DNA of 64,000 bases from Aquificaceae bacterium (lineage in GTDB: Bacteria; Aquificota; Aquificia; Aquificales; Aquificaceae): positions 51,878 through 115,877 of the forward strand of contig JBBFKQ010000007.1 in NCBI GenBank assembly GCA_037481935.1, written 5' to 3'. The translations under genes and the position numbers were made by a program. Under the pieces are notes generated by a model, which did no database searches, had not been told where the DNA came from, and saw nothing but the letters and a program-made list of their open reading frames with translations. Of this stretch, positions 44,254 through 53,155 are shown in pieces (position 1 is the first letter of the stretch; each line of letters starts with the position of its first letter).

Positions 44254-44712
44254 GTGAAAAAAGCAAGTGGAAAACAAAAACTCAGACCTACTTCTAACCT
44301 TGTCAAGCAGGCGGTTTTCAACATACTGGGAGACATAGAGGGGCTCGTGTTTTTTGACCTGTTTGCAGGGACAGGGCAGATGGGTCTTATGGCAGAAGAA
44401 AGAGGTGCAGAGGTAATTTTTGTGGAGAAGAACCCAAAGTTTGCAGAAAAAATAGGGCATAAAGCCAAAGGTAAAGTGGTGATAGAAGATGTGCTGAGGT
44501 TTCTGGAGAGGACAGACATAAGAGCAGACATTATCTTCGCAGATCCACCATATAGCTATGAGTTTTATGATAAACTTATAGAACTCTCGCTGAAAAACCT
44601 CAAAGAAGGGGGTATTTTTATGCTTGAACATTCCAGTAAACTGGACTTCTCCGCAGAAAGAAAGAAAATTTATGGCGATACTGCCCTGTCCATATGGAGG
44701 AAGGAAGAATGA
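44254..44712 (+). CDS. rsmD: 16S rRNA (guanine966-N2)-methyltransferase RsmD
   Basis: 152 residues from a GTG start. LRPTSNLVKQAVFNIL, FFDLFAGTGQMGLMAEERGA (SAM-binding) and IIFADPPY (catalytic DPPY) are RsmD. It is shorter than E. coli RsmD (about 198): the usual N-terminal strand 'RIIGGxxRGR' is missing, and an in-frame stop upstream rules out extension. TATAAT (44241-44246) is 7 nt before the GTG, so the mRNA is probably leaderless. Overlaps coaD by 4 bp. Confidence 0.9.
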   Translation: MKKASGKQKLRPTSNLVKQAVFNILGDIEGLVFFDLFAGTGQMGLMAEERGAEVIFVEKNPKFAEKIGHKAKGKVVIEDVLRFLERTDIRADIIFADPPYSYEFYDKLIELSLKNLKEGGIFMLEHSSKLDFSAERKKIYGDTALSIWRKEE

Positions 44713-45227
44713 AGAGAGCGGTCTATCCAGGCACCTTTGACCCGCCCCATCTGGGACATCTGGATATAGTCAAAAGGGCGGTAAGGATTTTTGACTACCT
44801 TGTGGTGGCAGTAGCCAGAAATCCCAGAAAAAACTTGCTGTTTAGCATGGAGGAGAGGATGGATATGTTTTCAAAGATGGTAGAGGGCATTAAAGGGGTT
44901 GAGGTGAAGGGCTTTGACGGGCTTCTTGTGGACTTTATGAAGCAAGAGGGAATTGAGGTAATCGTTCGTGGTGTAAGGCTCTTTACGGACTTTGAATACG
45001 AGCTTCAGATAGCCCTCAACAACTACAAACTGGCGAAGGTAGAAACCGTTTTCATGATGCCATCACAGGACTACATTCACATAAGCTCCACCATCGTAAG
45101 GGACATAGCCTCTTACTGTGGGTGTGTAAAGGGTCTTGTGCACCCTTATGTGGAAGAGAAACTTAGAGAGAGGTTTGGATGCGATTCAGAGAGCAAGAAA
45201 TTTTCAAGTAGAAGTTCAAAGGAGTGA
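44709..45227 (+). CDS. coaD: Phosphopantetheine adenylyltransferase
   Basis: 172 residues. Nucleotidylyltransferase signature YPGTFDPPHLGHLDI, then NPRKNLLFS, VRGVRLFTDFEYE and HISSTIVRDIASYCG. It makes dephospho-CoA in CoA synthesis. I chose the ATG overlapping the rsmD stop (ATGA). The tail after about residue 155 (SESKKFSSRSSKE) is longer than usual and overlaps the convergent glycosylase gene by 82 bp, which suggests late extension or a boundary of acquired DNA. Confidence 0.94.
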   Translation: MKRAVYPGTFDPPHLGHLDIVKRAVRIFDYLVVAVARNPRKNLLFSMEERMDMFSKMVEGIKGVEVKGFDGLLVDFMKQEGIEVIVRGVRLFTDFEYELQIALNNYKLAKVETVFMMPSQDYIHISSTIVRDIASYCGCVKGLVHPYVEEKLRERFGCDSESKKFSSRSSKE

Positions 45228-45982
45228 TAGTAGGAATACCACATACCTGCTGCTATTCTTGATACGCTTAATGTGTCGTTTTTTTGTAGACCTTCTATGT
45301 AGTCAAACAGTTTTTCCTCCGAACTTAGTGCGAGATAGTCCTTTATAACCTTTCTCACGTGCGTATCTACAGGAAATATATAAGGCACTTCTTTCCTGTC
45401 TATATTTTTCCTTATCTGGGATATAAGTATGACATCCCTTAAGATAAAGGATGCTATTTTGTCTCCTACCTCCTTGATACCTTTAAGCTCCTTGTATACT
45501 TTCTCCAGTTCACCTGCCTTAACTAAATTCCTTATGTAATTATAAAAGTTGTAGCCTTCATTTTTGAGTTTCCTTAACTCGGAGAAAAGAGATTCAAGGT
45601 GCTCTATGTCCTTTTTCGAGATTTTTATTTCCTTTATTCTACTCAAGAATTTATCTTCAAGAAGACTCTCTATTGGCGCGTTTTTGAGCTCATATTCATC
45701 CAGAACCCTTAAAACATCGTTTACATACCTTGAGGATAGCTCCTGTCGTCTACCCCGGTAAAAAGAGTGCCGAATAAAAAATTCCATTGCAAGGTACGGG
45801 TCTGTGCTCAACTTGTCGTCCGTAAAATCCATATTGTAGAGGTAAACCTTTGCGTATCTTTCTCCGAGACTTTCAAAAAAGAACAGGACTTTTTTGTGAT
45901 AAGGTTCCAGCGTCTGGATTGCTATAGACCTTAAGCTTTCTCGATTGAGAGGCTCTGGAGGCACTACTTCTACACTCTTCAT
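45146..45982 (-). CDS. HhH-GPD superfamily DNA glycosylase-like protein
   Basis: 278 residues. The helix-hairpin-helix LKGIKEVGDKIASFILRD and the catalytic Asp in FPVDTHVRKVI mark the HhH-GPD fold; the Lys in VGDK may be the catalytic Lys of the AP-lyase subgroup. The N-terminal ~150 residues are divergent, closest in style to OGG/AGOG-type glycosylases. It should remove a damaged base. The gene is more A+T-rich than its neighbours (20 G+C in 60 at 45541-45600) and may be a recent arrival. It overlaps coaD by 82 bp. Confidence 0.75.
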   Translation of the reverse strand: MKSVEVVPPEPLNRESLRSIAIQTLEPYHKKVLFFFESLGERYAKVYLYNMDFTDDKLSTDPYLAMEFFIRHSFYRGRRQELSSRYVNDVLRVLDEYELKNAPIESLLEDKFLSRIKEIKISKKDIEHLESLFSELRKLKNEGYNFYNYIRNLVKAGELEKVYKELKGIKEVGDKIASFILRDVILISQIRKNIDRKEVPYIFPVDTHVRKVIKDYLALSSEEKLFDYIEGLQKNDTLSVSRIAAGMWYSYYHSFELLLENFLLSESHPNLSLSFSST

Positions 45983-46014
45983 GGTGTATTAATATACAGA
46001 TGCAGTGGATGAAG

Positions 46015-46326
46015 TCAATCCTGACATGGATACTTGCCTAATCTTTGCATATACTCTTTCCTCCTCTTGCGACTTGGGTATGCAGTAATCAGCCTGATTT
46101 CCTTTCCTTCAACCCTTACAGGAACCTCCCATACATACTGGTTCACACAGAGGATTATGATTAGCTGTCCTTCGTATCCTCTCTTTTTGTTTGGGATTAT
46201 GTCAACAACTTTCCCCCTTGCTATCTCACGAACTAAGAATGGGAAGTCTATGCCCCATTCCCTTAGCAGAGTAGAGCTCTTTTTCTCGTCCCAGACAAAC
46301 CTGTATTCGCTCAGGCTTGCGTTCAT
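46015..46326 (-). CDS. BrnT-like RelE-fold protein (orphan toxin candidate)
   Basis: 103 residues. YRFVWDEKKSSTLLREWGID matches the BrnT start 'WDpaKaxxNlxKHGv', and the C-terminal IRLITAYPSRKRRKEYM matches 'iRiISARkAtrxEreqY'. BrnT is a ribosome-acting toxin paired with the BrnA antitoxin downstream, but here only 32 bp separate it from the next gene and no BrnA-like ORF is present. It overlaps the H-protein stop by 4 bp. It could be an inactive or domesticated toxin. Confidence 0.65.
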   Translation of the reverse strand: MNASLSEYRFVWDEKKSSTLLREWGIDFPFLVREIARGKVVDIIPNKKRGYEGQLIIILCVNQYVWEVPVRVEGKEIRLITAYPSRKRRKEYMQRLGKYPCQD

Positions 46327-46772
46327 CCACTTTTACATTCAACCCCTTCTCTCTCTATATATTCCTTTAGCTTCTGAACTGCCAGCTCTCCAGTAAAGAG
46401 CTCTTTCAGGTCTCTCTCAAGATTTATGGGCCTGAGCCTTGCAATCCAGCCCCTTGTGTAAGGGTAGTCGTTTATAAGGTCTGGGGTGTCAAAGAGCTCT
46501 TCGTTCCTTTCCACCACCTCACCCTCTATAACCGCAGGAATGGGACCTGTCCATTTGCCGCTTTCAAGGCTTGCGATGGGCTTTCCCTTGGGTACATGCT
46601 TGCCGGGAGCCTTTATACGCACGTTTACCATTCTACCCGCTCTTGTCTGACCTATGTCGGTGGCACCCACAGTCACGGTGCCATCGGGCTCAATTCTATA
46701 CCAGACCTGATTTTCTATGTCGTAGTAAAGCTCTGGGGGTATTTTACAGCCTCTGTAAACCACCTCGCTCAT
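46323..46772 (-). CDS. Glycine cleavage H-protein-like lipoyl carrier
   Basis: 149 residues from MSEVVYRGCKIPPE; a longer start would add an implausible hydrophobic N-terminus read from inside the aldolase gene. The lipoyl-domain core is TVTVGATDIGQTRAGRMVNV, SLESGKWTGPIPAVIEGEVVERNEEL; the Lys in ESGKW is the likely lipoylation site, in place of the GcvH 'ESVKA' form. The ESGKW form recalls lipoate-binding proteins of the sHdr sulfur-oxidation pathway, present in Aquificales. No gcvT or gcvP is adjacent. Confidence 0.82.
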   Translation of the reverse strand: MSEVVYRGCKIPPELYYDIENQVWYRIEPDGTVTVGATDIGQTRAGRMVNVRIKAPGKHVPKGKPIASLESGKWTGPIPAVIEGEVVERNEELFDTPDLINDYPYTRGWIARLRPINLERDLKELFTGELAVQKLKEYIEREGVECKSG

Positions 46773-47313
46773 AATAGAGGAGTATTTTACAGGAACGCTC
46801 AAGAACAGATATATGAGCATAAGCATAAAAGGGGTCAGAGTCTGCAGAAAAGACACCGTGAGCCCTTACCACCACAAGCCTTGAGGATTTGATAACTTCA
46901 GAGACCGCCTCTGCAAGCTCTTCACTTCCCGAAGGTAAGGGAGGTAGCACCTGAACCTTACCTATGAGCGCTCTTCCCTCAGAGTCCACGGGCTCAAGAA
47001 GGTCTCTTTCAAAGGACAGAACCACTGTAGCTAAAGGATGAGCGTGAACCACCGTCGAGTGGTCGGTCCTTCTGTAAACCTCTCTGTGAACCACAAGCTC
47101 AGAAGAGGCTCTCTCCTGAAGGATGTGCTCTCCATAAAGGGGTAGCCTTATAAAGTCCCATCGGGTAAGCCTTCCAAGGTGGACCCCCCTGCGGGTTATA
47201 AGAAGGCTGTCTTTTAGCCTTGCAGACAGGTTTCCCGCCCTTGCGTCCACAAGCCCCTCTGAATAGAGAAGTTTCCCCACCTCAATGAGCTTTCTTAGAG
47301 CTACCTCTTCCAT
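46744..47313 (-). CDS. Class II aldolase/adducin-family protein
   Basis: 189 residues. GLVDARAGNLSARL, STVVHAHPLATVVLSF (Zn-binding His pair) and VVRAHGVFS (third His) define the L-fuculose-phosphate aldolase / MtnB family. Zinc-dependent cleavage of a sugar or methylthioribulose phosphate is likely; the substrate is not clear. It overlaps the symporter gene by 13 bp and the H-protein gene by 29 bp. Confidence 0.85.
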   Translation of the reverse strand: MEEVALRKLIEVGKLLYSEGLVDARAGNLSARLKDSLLITRRGVHLGRLTRWDFIRLPLYGEHILQERASSELVVHREVYRRTDHSTVVHAHPLATVVLSFERDLLEPVDSEGRALIGKVQVLPPLPSGSEELAEAVSEVIKSSRLVVVRAHGVFSADSDPFYAYAHISVLERSCKILLYYERGGLQRL

Positions 47314-48668
47314 ATCAAGCTAAAGAGTATATACGAAAGGGTGCTGAAGGCAAGGCCTACCAGCAGGGCAAACTGGCTGTGAAAGACATACTCAAGCAGA
47401 GCCCAGCTGAAAAAGCCCGACAGCATGGAGGCCATGGCGGAGACTGGGTTTGAACCCCTGAAGTAGAGCCCTGCCACAAGGGGAACGAAGAGAGATACAA
47501 GGCTCAGGGCTGAAGAGCTTCCCACAAGGTGGTAGATAGACTCTCCCGAGAGGGCAAAGCCCAGCGAAGCCAGAGAGACAAGGAGCACGCAGGCTCTGGT
47601 GAGCCACAGGAAGCCCCTGTCAGAAATACCTCTTATGTAGGGTCTTATGAGGTTTTCGCTCAGGACCGATGCGGGTGCCAGCACGGCGGCGCTTGCGGTG
47701 CTCATTATGGCAGAAAGAAGTGCCCCAAAGAAGAGCACCTTTGTGGGAAGGCTTGCATGCTCCATTATCATGGTGGGTAGCATGAGTTGTGGGTCCACTT
47801 CAAGAAGCTCTGGATACCTTACCCTTGCAAAGACGGCAAGTATGAGAGGTATTAAGGCAACGGTCAGATACATGAAGCCTGCGGATATGGTGGAAAGGAC
47901 TGCCACCCTCTCACTCCTTGATGCCATTACCCTCTGAAACACATCCTGCTGGGGTATGGAGCCAAGCCCTATGGTTATCCATGCGGATATGTAGAGAAGT
48001 ATGTCTTTAAGTGTTGGCTCAGGGAAAAGTCTGTAATAATCAGGAGGCTGGGAGGAAAGGACGGAGGCAATCTGAGAAAAACCGGAAGATACCTCATAGA
48101 GAACCGCCAGCAGACCCGCGATTATCATTATGGTCTGGATAAAGTCGGTAAGGGACACAGCCCACATGCCTCCCAGAAAGGTGTAAAAGAGCACCACACC
48201 AAAGCCCAGCAGTATGCCCCATATCTGAGGAATACCCAGCACAAGCTGAAGTATTATGCCTATTGCTACCATCTGAGCCCCAATCCATCCAAAGTAAGAA
48301 AAGACCATCATAAGGCTTGCCACCACCTCCACCTTCCTGCCATACACCACCCTGTAGAAGTCTCCCATGGTAAGCAGGTTCATCCTGTATAGGGGCTTTG
48401 CAAAGAAAAGACCTATGAGGATAAGGCAAAGTGCCGCACCAAAGGGGTCCTCTATCACGCCCAAAAGACCTTCCTTCGCCATAACGGAGGATGCACCCAG
48501 AATGGTTTCTGAGCCAAACCAAGTGGCAAAGGATACAAAGGTCGCCATATACAGTGGCAGACTTCTGCCCGCCAGTATGTAGTCCCTTGAGTTTTTTACA
48601 AAGGTGGCCGCCAGAAGGCCTACAGAGAGGGTTCCCAGTATGTAAAGGATTATGAACCCAAGAAGCAT
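47301..48668 (-). CDS. Sodium:solute symporter (SSS family)
   Basis: 455 residues with about 12-13 membrane helices. SSS features: FATWFGSETILGASS near helix 2, GALLCLILIG-like helices, the substrate helix VSLTDFIQTIMIIAGL, and MSTASAAVLAPASVLSENLI. It imports a small solute with sodium (acetate/proline/pantothenate type); substrate unknown. Adjacent transporter genes suggest an uptake patch. Confidence 0.88.
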   Translation of the reverse strand: MLLGFIILYILGTLSVGLLAATFVKNSRDYILAGRSLPLYMATFVSFATWFGSETILGASSVMAKEGLLGVIEDPFGAALCLILIGLFFAKPLYRMNLLTMGDFYRVVYGRKVEVVASLMMVFSYFGWIGAQMVAIGIILQLVLGIPQIWGILLGFGVVLFYTFLGGMWAVSLTDFIQTIMIIAGLLAVLYEVSSGFSQIASVLSSQPPDYYRLFPEPTLKDILLYISAWITIGLGSIPQQDVFQRVMASRSERVAVLSTISAGFMYLTVALIPLILAVFARVRYPELLEVDPQLMLPTMIMEHASLPTKVLFFGALLSAIMSTASAAVLAPASVLSENLIRPYIRGISDRGFLWLTRACVLLVSLASLGFALSGESIYHLVGSSSALSLVSLFVPLVAGLYFRGSNPVSAMASMLSGFFSWALLEYVFHSQFALLVGLAFSTLSYILFSLIWKR

Positions 48669-48677
48669 GCCATTATT

Positions 48678-50018
48678 TTATGAGATTTCTTCAAGAGGTC
48701 TTCCCCTTGTTTCCATACCCCTCAAGGCCCAAATTAAAAAGGCAAAAAAGCCCACAAGCCAAAAAAGAGAAAGCCCCATGATGGCATACACAAAGCCAAG
48801 CTGTGCAAGGCTAACCAGAAGGAGGGGAGCAAAGGCTCCAGAAAGCCTGCCAATTATGGAGAGAATACCTATGGCGTATGCTCTTATGTAGGATGGGTAT
48901 ATCTCTGTGGCTATCACATAGGCAACGGAGGCAAAGGAAAAGGCGATAAGAGAATAGACAAAAAAGGTAAACTTTATGTCGAAACCGAGGAGGAAAGAAA
49001 TGCTCAGAAGTGCCGAAAGCAGGCTTATCAAAATCCCCAGGGGTATCCTTCCAATCCTGTCCACAAGGAATGCCACCACAAGACCTCCAATCAGTCCTCC
49101 AAGGCTCCCTAAGGTAAGAATCTGAGGTATTTCCTTGCTGCTGAGAGAGTATACCTCAGAGAGAATGAGTGGAAGCAGGGTTATCATTCCGTAGTAAGTT
49201 GTAAGAATGGTAAAGCTCATGCTAGCGCTGAAAAGAAAGCGCCACCTGTATCTACTCAGTATGATTTTAGACGCATCCAGAAGGCTTCCCTCAAAGACAG
49301 GCACATCGCACCGGTCGTAAGTCTTCCTGCCGCCCGCCTCCTGCTCTACCCTCTGCACTATCTTTTCTGCCTCCTCAAGCCTTCCCCTTGAGAGGAGCCA
49401 TCTGGGAGACTCTGGCACGTAGAGCCTGACGAAGACCACAAGAAGCGCAAGAACACCCCCAAAGAGGTAGGCAACACGCCATGCAAGCCCCTCGTCCATG
49501 ACTTTTAGAAGTCCTATGGCACTCAGAGATGCCATGAGGCTACCGAGGTTCCAGAGAGCGGTAATAGTGCCGTCCACCTTTCCCCTGTGTCGTGATGGGA
49601 CAAACTCGTCTATGGCGGACTGGATGGCTGCAAACTCTCCACCGAGACCTGCACCTGCAGTTATCCTGAAAAGGAGAGCGGCTTCAAAACTACTGGCAAA
49701 GCCCGTCAGAAAAGTTCCACCCGCATACAGCAGAAGCGTGATGAGAAAGAGCTTCTTTCTTCCGTATCTGTCAGCAAGATAGCCAAAGATAAGAGAACCG
49801 AGGATGGCACCCAGCAGAAAACCGCTCACCATCATGGAGCTCTGCTGGGGTGTGAACTGAAGGCTTTTAGCCATGGGTTTCAGAACCGCACTGACTATAA
49901 CCACCTCAAAGGCATCAAGAACCCAGGTTATACCAAGGGCAAAGACAAAGCGTGTATGAAAACCCGTCCAGGGCATGCTGTCAAGCCTGCAGGTTATGTC
50001 TGTGTTTATGAGCTTCAT
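48678..50018 (-). CDS. Major facilitator superfamily transporter
   Basis: 446 residues, twelve helices. MFS motifs GYLADRYGRKKLFLI between helices 2 and 3 and FLVDRIGRIPLGIL in the second half; RITAGAGLGGEFAAIQSAIDEF resembles aromatic-acid/metabolite:H+ symporters (MucK/SV2 style). Substrate unknown. A 23-bp intergenic gap to divergent glucan phosphorylase. Confidence 0.88.
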   Translation of the reverse strand: MKLINTDITCRLDSMPWTGFHTRFVFALGITWVLDAFEVVIVSAVLKPMAKSLQFTPQQSSMMVSGFLLGAILGSLIFGYLADRYGRKKLFLITLLLYAGGTFLTGFASSFEAALLFRITAGAGLGGEFAAIQSAIDEFVPSRHRGKVDGTITALWNLGSLMASLSAIGLLKVMDEGLAWRVAYLFGGVLALLVVFVRLYVPESPRWLLSRGRLEEAEKIVQRVEQEAGGRKTYDRCDVPVFEGSLLDASKIILSRYRWRFLFSASMSFTILTTYYGMITLLPLILSEVYSLSSKEIPQILTLGSLGGLIGGLVVAFLVDRIGRIPLGILISLLSALLSISFLLGFDIKFTFFVYSLIAFSFASVAYVIATEIYPSYIRAYAIGILSIIGRLSGAFAPLLLVSLAQLGFVYAIMGLSLFWLVGFFAFLIWALRGMETRGRPLEEIS

Positions 50019-50041
50019 GATGCTATAAAATATAAACCACC

Positions 50042-51703
50042 ATGATAGCCTACTTTGTTATGGAGCTGGGGCTTGAGGATAGTATGCCCCTCTATAGCGG
50101 AGGGTTGGGGACCCTGGCAGGAGATACACTCTTCTCCTATGCGGATATGGACATTCCAGCAGTCTGCGTGACCCTTCTTTACAAAAGAGGATACAACCTT
50201 CAGAAGATAACCCCTCATGGCATGCAGCTGGACTTTGATGCCCTCTGGGACTACAAGAGGTATCTGAGAAAGCTTGACCTTGAGGTGGAGATATTCTTCG
50301 GCGATAAGAAGCAGAAGGTCACCTGCTGGGAATACTGGGTAAGGTCAAAGAGTGATGTGAGGGTTCTTTTCCTTGATGTGGATATAGAGGGCAACGACCC
50401 CGAAATAAGAAAGCTAAACAGCAAGCTTTATTTTGATGATGGTCTTTACAGGCTCAGACAGGAGATACTTCTGGGAATTGGAGGATATAGGGTTTTAAAA
50501 GCCCTTGGCTATTCAATTCATGTTTATCACATGAACGAAAGCCACTCTGCCTTTCTTGTGGTTGAACTTCTCAAGGAGCTGGGCAGTCTTGAAGAGATAA
50601 GAAAAAGGTGTGTTTTTACAACCCATACACCAGTTCTCGCAGGACACGACAGGTTTCCACTGGAAATGGTAAAGGAAGAGTTCAGGTCCTATAAACATAT
50701 GAACTGGGAAGAAGAGGTAGACAATGGCAGTATAAACCTCTCCATGCTGGCGGCAAAGTATGCTGGTAAGGTAAACGCAGTATCCCACAGGCATAAATTC
50801 GTAACCGCAGGCATATTCCCGGAGCTGGCGGAGAGCGTTGAGTATGTTACCAACGGCGTTTATCACAAAAGATGGATTCACGAGGAGATGCAGGAACTCT
50901 TCAACGAGTATATGCCCGGATGGGACGAAAACCCCATACTGCTCCAGAGGGCTTACGAAATTCCCTCAGAGCTTCTTCTTAGAAAGCACAACAGGATAAA
51001 GAGCGACCTTGTAAACCTTGTAAACAAGCAGACAGATGCTAGCTTTTCCGATGATGTGCTTACCATAGGCGTGGCAAGAAGGGTAACACCCTACAAAAGA
51101 AATGACCTCATACTCAGAGACTTGGAAAGGCTTATACACATTGCAGAGAGCTTTGGAGAAGTTCAGATAGTCTTCGCAGGTAAAGCCCATCCAAGAGACA
51201 GTCTGGGCAAAGAGATGATAAAGAACATCTTTGAAAGGATGAGGCTCATAAGGGAGAAAACAAAGGCGGTCAAGGTGGCTTTCCTTGAAAACTACGGCAT
51301 AGAGATGGCAAAGCTACTGATAGCTGGATGTGATGTATGGTTGAACAACCCCAGAAGACCCTACGAGGCCTGTGGAACCAGCGGTATGAAGGCAGGGATG
51401 AACGGAGTTCTCAACTTTTCCACGTGGGACGGCTGGTGGCTGGAGGGTGGTATAGAGGGGGTAAACGGCTGGGGTATAGGACCAAAGCCAGGCTGGCAGG
51501 ATATGGGAGAATCAAAAGATGCAGAGGACCTTGAAGACCTTTACGGAAAACTGGCATACATAATAATCCCAACCTTTTACAAGCACAGGGACGAGTGGGT
51601 CCGGCTAATGAAAAACAGCATAGCTACCATAGGACCATACTTTAACACCCACAGGATGGTAAGCGAATATATTAGTAAGGTATACAAAATTGGACTGAGG
51701 TGA
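50042..51703 (+). CDS. glgP: Alpha-glucan phosphorylase, short GT35 type
   Basis: 553 residues, the short form found in archaea and deep-branching bacteria, lacking part of the long N-terminal domain of E. coli GlgP. AYFVMELGLEDSMPLYSGGLGTLAGD starts the domain; VTPYKRNDLIL and EACGTSGMKAGMNGVLNFST include the PLP-binding Lys (in SGMKAGMNG). It releases glucose-1-phosphate from glycogen or maltodextrin. A TAAAAT box lies 10 nt before the ATG. Confidence 0.93.
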   Translation: MIAYFVMELGLEDSMPLYSGGLGTLAGDTLFSYADMDIPAVCVTLLYKRGYNLQKITPHGMQLDFDALWDYKRYLRKLDLEVEIFFGDKKQKVTCWEYWVRSKSDVRVLFLDVDIEGNDPEIRKLNSKLYFDDGLYRLRQEILLGIGGYRVLKALGYSIHVYHMNESHSAFLVVELLKELGSLEEIRKRCVFTTHTPVLAGHDRFPLEMVKEEFRSYKHMNWEEEVDNGSINLSMLAAKYAGKVNAVSHRHKFVTAGIFPELAESVEYVTNGVYHKRWIHEEMQELFNEYMPGWDENPILLQRAYEIPSELLLRKHNRIKSDLVNLVNKQTDASFSDDVLTIGVARRVTPYKRNDLILRDLERLIHIAESFGEVQIVFAGKAHPRDSLGKEMIKNIFERMRLIREKTKAVKVAFLENYGIEMAKLLIAGCDVWLNNPRRPYEACGTSGMKAGMNGVLNFSTWDGWWLEGGIEGVNGWGIGPKPGWQDMGESKDAEDLEDLYGKLAYIIIPTFYKHRDEWVRLMKNSIATIGPYFNTHRMVSEYISKVYKIGLR

Positions 51704-51708
51704 GAGTT

Positions 51709-52599
51709 ATGGATAAGAAAGAGACCATAAGCATGCTCCTTTACGATGTGGCTCTTGAGCACTCTGCCATAGTGCAGTATCTGTATCACATATTCCTAAT
51801 AACCGATGGAAACATAACCTCGGAGATAGAGGAAATTGCCCGTCAGGAGATGAGGCATCTCAAGTGGTTTGCTCAGAAGGTGGTCCAGCTGGGCGGGCAG
51901 GTGGTTCTGGACAGGCTTGAAGACATGATAATGATAGGTGGACCTGACTGGGCGGACATGCTCTCAAAGGACATATGGGCAGAGGAGGAAGCCATAAGGA
52001 TATACAGCCAGCAGCTTGAAGTGGTAAAGGATGACTCGGTGAAAAAGCTCCTTGAGAGGGTCATAAAGGACGAGCAGGACCACAGGATTGAGTTTTCAGA
52101 GCTTATGGAAAAGGTGAAGGAAGGGTTTGTATGCATTCCACTGGAAGAGCAGAGACCAGACCCAAGGACCCTTGAAGTGCTTAACAAATTCCTTAAAGAG
52201 GAGTATCAGACCATAATCAACTACCTCTACCAGTTTTTCCATTCCAAAAATTGCGATTACAAGGACATAATGCTTGACCTCGCCATAGAAAGCATGGTGC
52301 ACATGGGCAAGCTGGGAGAAAAGATTGGCGAGCTTGGTGGAATGCCCAGCATTCAGAGGGTGGACTATTCACCAAAGCCTCTCAAAAGCCTCCAGGAACA
52401 GGTAAAGGCAGAGATACTCTACGAGCAGGAAACGGGCGGAGAATACGGAAAAGAGACTGCAGGAATTGAGGACCCTGACATAAGGAGGCTCTTCAGCTTC
52501 ATAGAACATCAGGAGGAATACCACAAACAGAAGCTCATGGAGTTTTTCAGATTGATGAACAGGCTCACGGTGGGAGACCTCAGAAAAAGGGATGCTTGA
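51709..52599 (+). CDS. Tandem ferritin-like (rubrerythrin/bacterioferritin-like) protein
   Basis: 296 residues made of two ferritin-like four-helix bundles. Domain 1 (about 1-150) has EHSAIVQYLYHIF, ARQEMRHLKWF and VIKDEQDHRIEF, complete E...ExxH pairs for a di-iron site. Domain 2 (about 160-296) has EYQTIINYLYQFF, AIESMVHMGKLGE and EHQEEYHKQKL, in which the first ExxH is altered. It probably handles iron or peroxide. ATG at 51709 follows TGAGGTGAGAG. It overlaps gmhA by 8 bp. Confidence 0.8.
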   Translation: MDKKETISMLLYDVALEHSAIVQYLYHIFLITDGNITSEIEEIARQEMRHLKWFAQKVVQLGGQVVLDRLEDMIMIGGPDWADMLSKDIWAEEEAIRIYSQQLEVVKDDSVKKLLERVIKDEQDHRIEFSELMEKVKEGFVCIPLEEQRPDPRTLEVLNKFLKEEYQTIINYLYQFFHSKNCDYKDIMLDLAIESMVHMGKLGEKIGELGGMPSIQRVDYSPKPLKSLQEQVKAEILYEQETGGEYGKETAGIEDPDIRRLFSFIEHQEEYHKQKLMEFFRLMNRLTVGDLRKRDA

Positions 52600-53155
52600 C
52601 CTGGTTGTAAACTCCTTCAGGGAGAGCGCAGAGGTAAAACTGGCTTTTGTGGAGCTTTACGCAGAGCAGACTCTTGAAGTAGGGCAGATAATAGCCAGAG
52701 CTATAAAGGATGGCAACAAGGTGCTCCTTTTTGGCAACGGAGGGAGTGCCGCAGATGCCCAGCATATAGCGGGAGAAATCGTGGGCAGGTTTAAGAAAGA
52801 GAGAAGGGCTCTGCCAGCCATAGCCCTGACTACGGATACCTCAATCCTTACTGCGGTGGGAAATGACTACGGCTTTGAAAGTGTCTTTGAAAGACAGATA
52901 GAAGCCCTCTGCACACCCGGAGACATAGCCATAGGTATCAGCACCTCTGGAAACTCCTCCAACGTGATAAGGGGTCTGATGAAAGCCCACGACCTGGGGG
53001 CAACCACTATAGCCTTTACCGGTAGAGACGGAGGAAGGCTTACAGAAATTGCCCATTACAGCTTTGTGGTGCCCTCCTATGACACCGCAAGAATACAGGA
53101 GTGTCATATAACGCTGGGGCATGTGCTGTGCGAGCTGATTGACAGACTTCTATGA
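52592..53155 (+). CDS. gmhA: Sedoheptulose-7-phosphate isomerase
   Basis: 187 residues. The SIS fold with LLFGNGGSAADAQHIAGEIVGRF, SILTAVGNDYGFESVF, IGISTSGNSSNV, and QECHITLGHVLCELID are GmhA signatures. It makes D-glycero-D-manno-heptose-7-P, the first step to the LPS inner core. Overlaps both neighbours. Confidence 0.95.
   Translation: MLDLVVNSFRESAEVKLAFVELYAEQTLEVGQIIARAIKDGNKVLLFGNGGSAADAQHIAGEIVGRFKKERRALPAIALTTDTSILTAVGNDYGFESVFERQIEALCTPGDIAIGISTSGNSSNVIRGLMKAHDLGATTIAFTGRDGGRLTEIAHYSFVVPSYDTARIQECHITLGHVLCELIDRLL

Noticed and set aside
44131..44631. 166-residue minus-strand ORF running through rsmD
   Set aside because: Only the last 25 codons, from the ATG with a ribosome-binding site, are plausible; the rest is antisense to rsmD.
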